Assembly (NCBI GenBank): GCA_905236615.1
Contig: CAJORC010000025.1
Span: 1-11,723 of the forward strand
DNA length: 11,723 nucleotides
Direction of reading: 5' to 3'
From: an uncultured Lachnospiraceae bacterium
Lineage (GTDB): Bacteria; Bacillota; Clostridia; Lachnospirales; Lachnospiraceae
Shown here: positions 1 through 6,069 of the stretch, one piece after another
How the letters are laid out: each line of letters starts with the position of its first letter
Position numbering within the stretch: position 1 is the stretch's first letter
Notes under the pieces: generated by a model
Told to the model about the DNA's origin: nothing
The model's database searches: none
The model's input: the letters and a program-made list of their open reading frames with translations, nothing else
Position numbers and translations under genes: made by a program

Positions 1-6
1 ATGTAA

Positions 7-35
7 ATTGTACTAATATCCCAACAATCCAACAA
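7..35 (-). promoter_or_regulatory. possible leftward promoter leaving the window
   Basis: Read on the minus strand, TTGTTG (30-35) is followed after 17 bp by TACAAT (7-12). The spacing is ideal and the -10 matches 5 of 6 consensus bases, but the -35 matches only 3 of 6. It would drive a gene to the left of the window, divergent from the lysozyme gene. The -35 lies within a tandem CCAACAAT repeat, so the match may be chance. Confidence 0.25.
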
Positions 36-36
36 T
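21..36. repeat. short tandem repeat, 2 x CCAACAAT
   Basis: CCAACAAT occurs twice head to tail (21-28 and 29-36), followed by the related CAATCAAC. It lies in the AT-rich upstream region of the lysozyme gene. It could be a protein binding site or simple sequence drift; nothing further supports either. Confidence 0.4.
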
Positions 37-108
37 CAATCAACTTTTGAAGAAGTAAATCTGCTTATAATAGGTCAAGAAAATGGCTGCCAGTCAGTTC
101 ATTTTTTG

Positions 109-137
109 TTGGAAAACACTGCCTATAATGCTATAAT
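109..137 (+). promoter_or_regulatory. extended -10 promoter abutting the lysozyme start codon
   Basis: TTGGAA (109-114, 4 of 6 consensus bases) is followed after 17 bp by a perfect TATAAT (132-137), preceded by TG and one base (129-131), which makes an extended -10 element. A second perfect TATAAT lies at 124-129. Initiation is expected about 7 bases after the -10, at or within a few bases of the ATG at 144. The transcript would then be leaderless or nearly so, which agrees with the lack of any Shine-Dalgarno sequence before this gene. Confidence 0.65.
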
Positions 138-143
138 GTTTTT

Positions 144-1223
144 ATGAGAGAACATAGAAGAAAAAGGAGAGGAGCGGCACTTGCAGTATATTCTGTGCTG
201 ATAACTTTTGCATCGGTTTTACTGCTTCTGGTGTCGCTTTTCCTTGCAGATATAAAGAATAAAAACGAGAAAAAGATAGCTGAAACGGATCAGGTGCTTG
301 AAACCGTTTCGCATAACGTACTTGCGCTGAAGAAAGAAAATGCCGAGCTGGAGGCGGATAACAAATACCTGAGGGAAACCTCGACAGGCGCTAAGTTCAG
401 GGCGAAGCTTAAAGAGATGTTTCAGTCGGGTTCATCCACCATTCAGGTCTTAAAATACCTGTTTCCTGACGAGATCGTCCTGACCGACGAGGGACGCTTT
501 CATTTTTACGATATAATCGAAGGGCTGGAGAAAAATGACTATCTGGACAGCAATTTCAGTCGTAATGAAAATAATGAGATAGTGTACGCGATAGACGGAC
601 AAACGTCTTCTATAAAAGGAATAGACATATCAAAACATAACGGTGACATTGACTGGGAAAAAGTTGCTGCATCCGGAGTGAAATTTGCATTTATAAGATG
701 CGGTATCAGGGGCTATGGTTCAGGCGAGATCGTTGCCGATGATAATTTCGTAAAGAATGTTGAAGGGGCAACTGCAAACGGAATAGAAGTCGGAACTTAC
801 TTTTTCAGTCAGGCGGTTTCCGAGAATGAGGCCAGAGAAGAGGCTGAATTTGTGCTGAATTCCGTAAGTCAGCTCAGCATAAGCTGTCCCATTGCAATAG
901 ACGTGGAAAAGGTTGAGGGAGTGGATTCGGTACCAAGGACAAAAGACCTTGGAAGCGACCAGTATACAGCAAATGTTCTGGAGTTCTGCAATACGATCTC
1001 CGAAGCCGGATATACACCTATGATCTACGGCAATATCAAGACATTTGCCATGCTTCTTAATATGGAGAAGATCGAGGGAATACAGAAATGGTTTGCGGGT
1101 TACATCTCCGAAGACAGTATAACTCCGTATTTTCCTTATCAGTTCAGAGTCTGGCAGTACAGTTCCACCGGTAAGGTAGACGGAATAAGCGGCGATGTGG
1201 ATATGAATATAGCATTTTATTAG
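144..1223 (+). CDS. membrane-anchored GH25 lysozyme-like muramidase
   Basis: This is a predicted N-acetylmuramidase of glycoside hydrolase family 25, cutting MurNAc-GlcNAc bonds of peptidoglycan outside the membrane. The 359-residue product has a short Arg/Lys-rich cytoplasmic tail (1-10), one membrane helix (about 11-35), a coiled-coil-like Lys/Glu/Leu stretch (about 38-80), a linker, then the GH25 domain (about 158-359). Family motifs seen are GIDISKHNGDIDW at 159-171, the DxE pair Asp253/Glu255 in IDVEKV, and a closing DVDMN at 351-355, in line with the acidic active-site residues of the family. There is no cleavable signal peptide; the first helix probably stays as an anchor, with the coiled coil allowing oligomerisation. 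It is the first gene of a likely two-gene unit with the carboxypeptidase. No Shine-Dalgarno precedes the ATG, and the promoter sits directly against it. The domain call is firm; the physiological target is inferred. Confidence 0.9.
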   Translation: MREHRRKRRGAALAVYSVLITFASVLLLLVSLFLADIKNKNEKKIAETDQVLETVSHNVLALKKENAELEADNKYLRETSTGAKFRAKLKEMFQSGSSTIQVLKYLFPDEIVLTDEGRFHFYDIIEGLEKNDYLDSNFSRNENNEIVYAIDGQTSSIKGIDISKHNGDIDWEKVAASGVKFAFIRCGIRGYGSGEIVADDNFVKNVEGATANGIEVGTYFFSQAVSENEAREEAEFVLNSVSQLSISCPIAIDVEKVEGVDSVPRTKDLGSDQYTANVLEFCNTISEAGYTPMIYGNIKTFAMLLNMEKIEGIQKWFAGYISEDSITPYFPYQFRVWQYSSTGKVDGISGDVDMNIAFY

Positions 1224-1240
1224 AGTGAGAGTATATATTT

Positions 1241-2401
1241 ATGGCTGATAATTATTACAATGACGGTGAGGGGAACGAAGAACGCGAGGAGAGACGTAAA
1301 CGCCGGAGAGAGGAAAGGCGGAGGATACGTCGGCGCAAAAGAAAGATAAAGATAATACTGACGAGATGGGTACCCTTTGCGATAATATGTATCCTGCTGA
1401 TAGCATTGCTCGTAAAGGGTGTGACGGCTCTTGGAGGACTCATATTCCATTCGTCGGATAAGACGGAAACGCTGGCTTCCGAAGAAGTATCCACTGAGGA
1501 TTCATCGGTATCGGCAGACAGTGTTTCTGCTGATGAGGCTGTATCGGAGAATGCCCCTCCGGAGGAAAAACCGGTTCCTATACTTAATGCTTCGGCAGAT
1601 TCGGGAACAGGTGCGGTTCCGGGTGAGGTTGTCAGTGAACATGCGGTGCTTGTCGATATTTCCGCAAACAGGATTGTTGCCGGAAGAGACTATAATTCGA
1701 CGATAAATCCCGCATCCATGACGAAAGTGCTTACTATACTTGTCGCAGCAGAGACAATGGAGGAGCGCGGAGACAGCGCTGACGATAAATTTGAGATAAC
1801 GCAGGAGATCGAGAATTACAGTTATGTTCATGAATGCAGTAATGTCGGATTCTCTGTCAGCGAAAATGTGACCATGAACGACCTGTTTTATGGGGCGATA
1901 CTTCCCTCGGGCGGTGATGCGGCTTATGCTCTTGCCATTTATGCAGGAGGCTCGATGGAAGGCTTTGCAGATATGATGAATGCAAAGATGAAGGAGCTGG
2001 GATGTTCGGAAAATGCCCATTTTACAAACAGTATCGGTCTTTATGATGAGAATCATCACTGTACGACCTACGATATGGCAAGGATAATGTATGCGGCGAT
2101 GCAGAATGATTATTGCCGTCAGGTGCTCTCGACACATATATACACGACATCCTCGACGCCGGAGCATCCTGAGGGAATAGAACTGTCAAACTGGTTCCTG
2201 CGCCGTATAGAGGATAAAGACAGCGGAGGAACGGTGGTTGCTGCTAAAACCGGTTTTGTGGTTCAGTCAAAGAACTGTGCGGTCAGCTATGCCGAAGATG
2301 CCGCAGGAAACGGCTATATATGCGCAACCGGAGGCTCATCAAGCGCATGGCGCTGTATTTACGACCACGTAGCCATTTACAAAAGGTATCTGCCGGAGTA
2401 A
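1241..2401 (+). CDS. D-alanyl-D-alanine carboxypeptidase, S11 / DacA type, N-terminally anchored
   Basis: This is a serine-type DD-carboxypeptidase of family S11, which trims the terminal D-Ala from peptidoglycan pentapeptides. The 386-residue product starts with a striking Arg/Glu-rich cytoplasmic tail (about 10-38), then a membrane helix (about 41-66), a Ser/Glu/Pro linker (about 70-128) and the catalytic domain. Active-site motifs are Ser159-Met-Thr-Lys162 (SxxK, nucleophile Ser159), Ser223-Gly-Gly225 at the SxN position, and Lys336-Thr-Gly338 (KTG). The third residue of the second motif is Gly, not the usual Asn. Only about 50 residues follow KTG, so there is no C-terminal beta domain or amphipathic anchor as in PBP5; anchoring is by the N-terminal helix. 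It starts 17 bp after the lysozyme gene and probably shares its transcript. The upstream GTGAGAG is only a weak ribosome binding site. Family assignment is firm; the exact physiological role is inferred. Confidence 0.88.
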   Translation: MADNYYNDGEGNEEREERRKRRREERRRIRRRKRKIKIILTRWVPFAIICILLIALLVKGVTALGGLIFHSSDKTETLASEEVSTEDSSVSADSVSADEAVSENAPPEEKPVPILNASADSGTGAVPGEVVSEHAVLVDISANRIVAGRDYNSTINPASMTKVLTILVAAETMEERGDSADDKFEITQEIENYSYVHECSNVGFSVSENVTMNDLFYGAILPSGGDAAYALAIYAGGSMEGFADMMNAKMKELGCSENAHFTNSIGLYDENHHCTTYDMARIMYAAMQNDYCRQVLSTHIYTTSSTPEHPEGIELSNWFLRRIEDKDSGGTVVAAKTGFVVQSKNCAVSYAEDAAGNGYICATGGSSSAWRCIYDHVAIYKRYLPE

Positions 2402-2413
2402 TTATGTATACAT

Positions 2414-2433
2414 TTTGATAAAAAATTATCAAA
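2414..2433. promoter_or_regulatory. perfect 8-4-8 inverted repeat, Rex-like operator candidate
   Basis: TTTGATAA, four A residues, then TTATCAAA form a perfect inverted repeat, centred about 17 bp before the ferredoxin -35. The inner 7-4-7 core, TTGATAA-N4-TTATCAA, has the layout of the Rex (NADH/NAD+ sensor) operator of clostridia, TTGTTAA-N4-TTAACAA, with one symmetric change in each half. It is too AT-rich, and lacks the T-tract, to be a good terminator for the carboxypeptidase gene. The Rex assignment is inference; the symmetry is seen directly. Confidence 0.5.
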
Positions 2434-2440
2434 TAGTCTC

Positions 2441-2469
2441 TTGAAAAAAATGGCTAAGTATATTACAAT
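2441..2469 (+). promoter_or_regulatory. ferredoxin promoter
   Basis: TTGAAA (2441-2446) is followed by a 17-bp spacer and TACAAT (2464-2469); each hexamer is close to the sigma-A consensus. Initiation near 2476 would leave a leader of about 47 bases ending in a strong ribosome binding site, so the ferredoxin is likely a well-expressed single-gene transcript. Confidence 0.65.
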
Positions 2470-2508
2470 TAAAGGACTGATTGGCTCAGTAAACTAAGTT
2501 TATGATTT

Positions 2509-2514
2509 AGGAGG
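2509..2514 (+). promoter_or_regulatory. consensus ribosome binding site of the ferredoxin gene
   Basis: A full AGGAGG lies 8 bases before the ATG at 2523. It is the strongest Shine-Dalgarno on the plus strand here and fixes the start of this small gene. Confidence 0.85.
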
Positions 2515-2522
2515 AAATTAAA

Positions 2523-2693
2523 ATGGCTCATGTAATTAGTGATGATTGCGTATCTTGTGGAGCATGCGAGTCTACTTGTCCTGTAGGCGCTATCTCTGCC
2601 GGTGATGGAAAGTATGTTGTTGATGCTGATACATGCATCGATTGTGGTGCTTGCGAGGCTGGATGCCCTACAGGTGCTATCAAAGCTGAGTAA
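2523..2693 (+). CDS. 2[4Fe-4S] ferredoxin, clostridial type
   Basis: This is a small soluble electron carrier holding two [4Fe-4S] clusters. It would shuttle low-potential electrons between enzymes such as pyruvate:ferredoxin oxidoreductase, hydrogenase or Rnf in the cytoplasm of an anaerobe. Translation of this stretch gives 56 residues with two CxxCxxCxxxCP motifs, Cys9/12/15/19 and Cys38/41/44/48, and the internal pseudo-twofold repeat typical of clostridial ferredoxins (each half ends in a GAI segment). The length matches the usual 55-60 residues. It is transcribed alone: its own promoter, an upstream inverted repeat, a consensus AGGAGG, and a terminator right after the stop. Codon choice (many GCT, TGT and GGT codons) looks different from the flanking genes and fits high expression. 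The specific redox partners cannot be told from this window. Confidence 0.96.
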   Translation: MAHVISDDCVSCGACESTCPVGAISAGDGKYVVDADTCIDCGACEAGCPTGAIKAE

Positions 2694-2705
2694 TTTCTGA
2701 ATAAG

Positions 2706-2749
2706 AAAAAGCCCCTTAAGTCTGATGGCTTAAGGGGTTTTCTTTTTTT
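2706..2749. terminator. intrinsic terminator, probably bidirectional
   Basis: CCCCTTAAG (2712-2720) pairs with CTTAAGGGG (2729-2737) around an 8-base loop, extended by A-U pairs. On the plus strand it is followed by TTTTCTTTTTTT, a good terminator for the ferredoxin gene. On the minus strand the hairpin is followed by CTTTTTC, so it can also end the leftward operon that finishes with the flavin reductase gene at 2758. It lies between two convergent genes. Confidence 0.9.
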
Positions 2750-2757
2750 ACTTTACT

Positions 2758-3345
2758 TTACTTTTTCTTTGTATTTTTCTTCTTCTTTTTGACTGACCAG
2801 CCGAATTTTCCAAGCTTTTTTCCAAGTGAATAATACTCACCGTGGGAATAGGCAAGGAGTTTAACGTCGTCCATGTGGAAGGAGCCTTTTTCGTCGATAT
2901 ATTTCTCATCTACATTGATCGCAAGAACTTCAGCCATGAACATATCATGTGTACCGAGGGGAACGATCTTGGTAACTTTGCATTCTATACTGACCGGAGC
3001 CTCTTCTATTGATGGTGCGGAGATCTTTGAGGACTTTCCGGCAGTAAGATTCATCTTTTTGAACTTATCAACCTTAAGTCCGGAAGTGCATCCGCAATAG
3101 TCGACTGCCCGGACAAGTTCCTCGCTGGGCAGATTTATGACAAATTCGCCGGTCTCTTTTATCATATCATAGGAATGACGTTCTTTTCTGACGGAAATAT
3201 ATGCCATCGGCGGATCGGAACAGATCGTTCCGGTCCAGGCAATAGTGATGATGTTCTTATTTCCTTCTTTATCAGCGCAGCTTACCAGCACTGCAGGAAC
3301 CGGATAGATAAAATTTCCCGGTTTTTCAAAAGTAATCTTACTCAA
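2758..3345 (-). CDS. flavin reductase family protein (flavoredoxin-like, FMN-binding)
   Basis: This is a predicted FMN-binding protein of the flavin reductase-like domain family, which covers NAD(P)H:flavin oxidoreductases and flavoredoxins. The 195-residue product has the family layout: an N-terminal strand with PGNFIYPVPAVLVS, then TIAWTGTICSDPPMAYISVR (about 34-53), then HSYDMI and GEFVINLPS (about 57-74), and a GCTSGLKVDKF segment (about 85-95). The start is TTG at 3345; GAGGT six bases before it overlaps the ddl stop, so translation is probably coupled to ddl. No suitable ATG exists before the conserved domain. The C-terminus ends in a lysine-rich tail (about 10 Lys in the last 20 residues). 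It is the last gene of the leftward operon and is convergent with the ferredoxin, a possible electron donor, though that link is only suggestive. The substrate is unknown. Confidence 0.85.
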   Translation of the reverse strand: MSKITFEKPGNFIYPVPAVLVSCADKEGNKNIITIAWTGTICSDPPMAYISVRKERHSYDMIKETGEFVINLPSEELVRAVDYCGCTSGLKVDKFKKMNLTAGKSSKISAPSIEEAPVSIECKVTKIVPLGTHDMFMAEVLAINVDEKYIDEKGSFHMDDVKLLAYSHGEYYSLGKKLGKFGWSVKKKKKNTKKK

Positions 3346-3353
3346 GATTTACC

Positions 3354-4400
3354 TCACTTGTACTTTCTCATTGAAACATCGATAAGATGCTGACAGAGAT
3401 CTTCGAAATTCATACCTACGGCAGCTGCTTCCTGAGGAACAAGGCTTGTGGGAGTCATTCCCGGAAGGGTATTTGCCTCAAGGCAGTAAACATTACCATC
3501 GGCTGCAGCGATGAAATCCATTCTTGCATAACTTTCAAGCCCGAGAGCCTTATAAGCATTAACTGCTGTCTCCTGAACTTTTGCGGTGAGATCGTCGGGA
3601 ATCTGGGCAGGACAGGTCTCAACGGTGCTTCCGGCCTGATATTTATTCTTATAGTCATAAAATCCGCTCTTAGGAGCGATCTCAACGATCGGGTAGGCTT
3701 TCCCGTCGATAACACAGCAGGTCAGCTCTCTGCCCTTGATATATCTCTCTACAATGACCTCATCACCGTAATTAAAGGCGTTATCCATGGCTTCTTTGAA
3801 TTCATCGTGGGATTTTACGATATAAACTCCGACAGATGAACCGCCGGCATGGGTTTTAACAACAGCGGGATAACCGAAAGGAGATTTGTGAACCTTATCG
3901 CCTGCTTTATATGCTTCCCATTCCGGAGTAGCTACACCTTTGGCGTCAAAGATAAGTTTTGTAAAATACTTATCCATTGCGAGAGCAGAGCCCATATAGC
4001 CGGAGCCGGTGAATTTAACGCCGAAAAGTGTCAGAGCCGCCTGTACGCGTCCATTTTCGCCGTCACCACCGTGTAGTGCCATAAATACGATATCAGAATC
4101 GCGGCAGATTCGGATAACGTTGGGACCGAAGTAGCTGTCTGACTTATCGGCTCTGAGTTTTTTTACTTCTTCTATATTTGGAGCTGCCTCTGAAACAGCC
4201 TTTATATCTGCTGCCCAGTCACGATCTGACTTGAAAAGTGCTTCTGAGTCTTTGGCATCTTCTCCGTCGTATCCCATGAATACATCAAGTAAGATAACAT
4301 CATGACCTTTTTTCTTTAATGCTCTGTAAACCTGAGCGCCTGAAACGAAGGAAACGTCTCTCTCTGTCGAGGTTCCTCCTGCAAGTACTGTAATCTTCAA
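3354..4400 (-). CDS. ddl: D-alanine--D-alanine ligase
   Basis: This enzyme joins two D-Ala residues with ATP to make the dipeptide added by MurF during peptidoglycan precursor synthesis in the cytoplasm. The 348-residue product shows the N-terminal LAGGTSTERDVS (6-17), ALHGGDGENGRVQAAL (108-122), the ATP-grasp loop VKTHAGGSSVGV (181-192), RMDF (293-296) and EANTLPGMT (308-316) with Glu308 and Asn310 as metal ligands. The omega-loop KY (Tyr254) points to D-Ala rather than D-lactate as second substrate, unlike VanA-type ligases. The longest frame opens at a GTG (4409), but I chose the TTG at 4400: AGAGGTGAT sits just before it, and the protein then begins MKITVLAGG as in the family. The gap to the upstream membrane protein gene is one base, so coupling is likely. 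An insert of about 50 residues before the ALHGG motif lengthens the N-domain. The product acts upstream of the carboxypeptidase encoded near the other end. Confidence 0.95.
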   Translation of the reverse strand: MKITVLAGGTSTERDVSFVSGAQVYRALKKKGHDVILLDVFMGYDGEDAKDSEALFKSDRDWAADIKAVSEAAPNIEEVKKLRADKSDSYFGPNVIRICRDSDIVFMALHGGDGENGRVQAALTLFGVKFTGSGYMGSALAMDKYFTKLIFDAKGVATPEWEAYKAGDKVHKSPFGYPAVVKTHAGGSSVGVYIVKSHDEFKEAMDNAFNYGDEVIVERYIKGRELTCCVIDGKAYPIVEIAPKSGFYDYKNKYQAGSTVETCPAQIPDDLTAKVQETAVNAYKALGLESYARMDFIAAADGNVYCLEANTLPGMTPTSLVPQEAAAVGMNFEDLCQHLIDVSMRKYK

Positions 4401-4401
4401 T

Positions 4402-6069
4402 TTAATCACCTCTCTCTAAGATAGCGGATTTTCTGCGTTTGTATGCAGCAAGAGCGGCGCCTGTAACCCATGCAACAATGGATAAGATATCCGCGATCTG
4501 CTGAATAACTGTTCCGGTATAGAATACTCTTATATTGGCAGCGCCGTCAAGATAAACCCTGATGCGTCCGTTTTCACCGCTTCCGTCAAGCTTTAAGAAA
4601 TTGCCGTTTTCATCTGCTGCCTCATAACCTTTATAATAGACAAAAGGCACATCGATATACTCTCCCTTGTAACCGGACAGATCAACGCTCAGACTGTTGC
4701 GGTCGCGGCTCACTTTTATACCGTCACCGTTCACAGTATACGCCTCATCAGCATCATAGACAAGTTTGAGTCTGTTGCCGACAGTGGTCGGAAGCCATTC
4801 TCCGCCAATGATTTCAGCGGTATAGGGTGCATGGCTGAAATAATCATCAGAATAAGAGTAATAACCTTCCTCGTTAACGGAGTAATTTCCAACGGCTGAA
4901 ACTATCATAAGAGCAAGAACCGCGATGATCCCGGATTTCTGCATTAAGGCATTTCCCGACCGGTATTCATCAGCAAACTCTTTTATATATATTCCGGCTG
5001 AAAATGCCAGCAGCGGGAACGCTATTATAAAAAGCCGCCACGGGAACTGTATAAATGTAAGATGAGATGCAAACCTTTTCCATGGGAAAAAACCTGTTGC
5101 TGAGAGCGTAAAGAGAATTCCCAGTATAAGATTGATATCCGCAAAAATCATAAGTCTGCCTTTATGCTTTATAAAGAAAGCTAAAAGCAGAGGCAGAAAT
5201 ACCGCGATACCCATTGCAGAGTAGTTGTTTTTGAAAACATCCGTCAAAAGGAGCTTTTCATAATTTAAGTCAAAAGAAACCTTGGTATACTTAAATGAAG
5301 CCGAACTCATCTGCTCAAGCATCGGAAGCCAGTAGAATGCAGTGAGTGCAAGAGATACGATACCTGTCAGTAAAAGCTTCAGGAAAAGCATCGGTGTTTT
5401 TATGATCTTTTTAATACTGATCAGAAGGAAAACAAAGCAGAGCCCCAGACAGAAAAGAGTAGATAAAGTATGGCAGAGTATAACTCCAGTCATTCCGACT
5501 GCCAGAAGATAGGGACGGTTCATGTCTTCATAAGCAAAGTTCCAGAGTCCCGCAATCACTAATGGGATAAATATCAAGGCAGTGAATTCGCCGACAGCAC
5601 TTCTCGTATAAATATCAGCTAAATGATACTGCGCAAGAGTGAAGATTATCGCAGTTGTCATGGCTGAATAACGGTCGTGTGAGATTAACTTCATGCTGAA
5701 ATAGCTTGTAAGGAAGCCAAGAATCAGCGTAAGAGCAACAAAAATGTGGTAAGAAGCGTTTATGCTTACGCCTGCGACACGAAGAAGTGCAGGAATATAG
5801 AGCAGGGTATCGGGATAGAAGAGCGAACTGGCGTAACCTTCGCCTCCCAGAAAGAGCATATTTATCCTGAGAAAAGGCAGTCCCTCGGATATTCCTGTTT
5901 TTAGGGCCTCTATACGGAGAAGATGATAGATAACGTCGTGTCCGTTTATGCAGTTGACTGTGAAAAGAGGCAGACAGGCAAAAAATATCGTCACGAAAAA
6001 TACCGGCCAGAAGCCCTCCCGACCGGTAAAAATCTTATTGAGTTTTTCTCTTATGCGAGCTTTCATCAT
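4402..6069 (-). CDS. multi-pass membrane protein, PTPS-related / YfhO-like (GT-C-like)
   Basis: This is a 555-residue integral membrane protein of the kind annotated as '6-pyruvoyl-tetrahydropterin synthase-related' or YfhO-like, now seen as GT-C-fold-like proteins. Some relatives take part in glycosylation of surface polymers. A basic tail (1-19) precedes the first helix (about 20-40), then an extracytoplasmic loop holds GHDVIYH (43-49) with Asp45 in the position of the GT-C catalytic acid. About ten more hydrophobic helices follow up to about residue 400. A soluble extracytoplasmic part (about 410-520) contains the family-like EWLP stretch, and a final helix and basic tail close the protein. 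The start ATG overlaps the stop of the methyltransferase gene (ATGA), and the stop lies one base before the ddl start, so all three are probably co-translated. A role in glycosylating an envelope polymer is inference; neither donor nor acceptor can be read from the sequence. Confidence 0.75.
   Translation of the reverse strand: MMKARIREKLNKIFTGREGFWPVFFVTIFFACLPLFTVNCINGHDVIYHLLRIEALKTGISEGLPFLRINMLFLGGEGYASSLFYPDTLLYIPALLRVAGVSINASYHIFVALTLILGFLTSYFSMKLISHDRYSAMTTAIIFTLAQYHLADIYTRSAVGEFTALIFIPLVIAGLWNFAYEDMNRPYLLAVGMTGVILCHTLSTLFCLGLCFVFLLISIKKIIKTPMLFLKLLLTGIVSLALTAFYWLPMLEQMSSASFKYTKVSFDLNYEKLLLTDVFKNNYSAMGIAVFLPLLLAFFIKHKGRLMIFADINLILGILFTLSATGFFPWKRFASHLTFIQFPWRLFIIAFPLLAFSAGIYIKEFADEYRSGNALMQKSGIIAVLALMIVSAVGNYSVNEEGYYSYSDDYFSHAPYTAEIIGGEWLPTTVGNRLKLVYDADEAYTVNGDGIKVSRDRNSLSVDLSGYKGEYIDVPFVYYKGYEAADENGNFLKLDGSGENGRIRVYLDGAANIRVFYTGTVIQQIADILSIVAWVTGAALAAYKRRKSAILERGD

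Noticed and set aside
83..136. An 18-codon frame (ATG at 83 to TAA at 136) upstream of the lysozyme gene, possibly a leader peptide.
   Set aside because: It has only a weak AGG before it and overlaps the lysozyme promoter, which explains the composition better.
1502..2167. A 221-codon open frame on the minus strand inside the carboxypeptidase gene.
   Set aside because: It is antisense to a gene with clear S11 motifs, has a Cys/Arg/His-rich composition with no domain signature, and no ribosome binding site was found.
2414..2433. The inverted repeat as a terminator for the carboxypeptidase gene or as an FNR/CRP box.
   Set aside because: The stem is almost all A-T with no T-tract after it, and the half-site spacing (TTGAT-8-ATCAA) does not match FNR (TTGAT-4-ATCAA).
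3387..3839. A 150-codon open frame on the plus strand inside ddl.
   Set aside because: It is the antisense shadow of a firmly identified ddl gene, and no motif is recognised in it.
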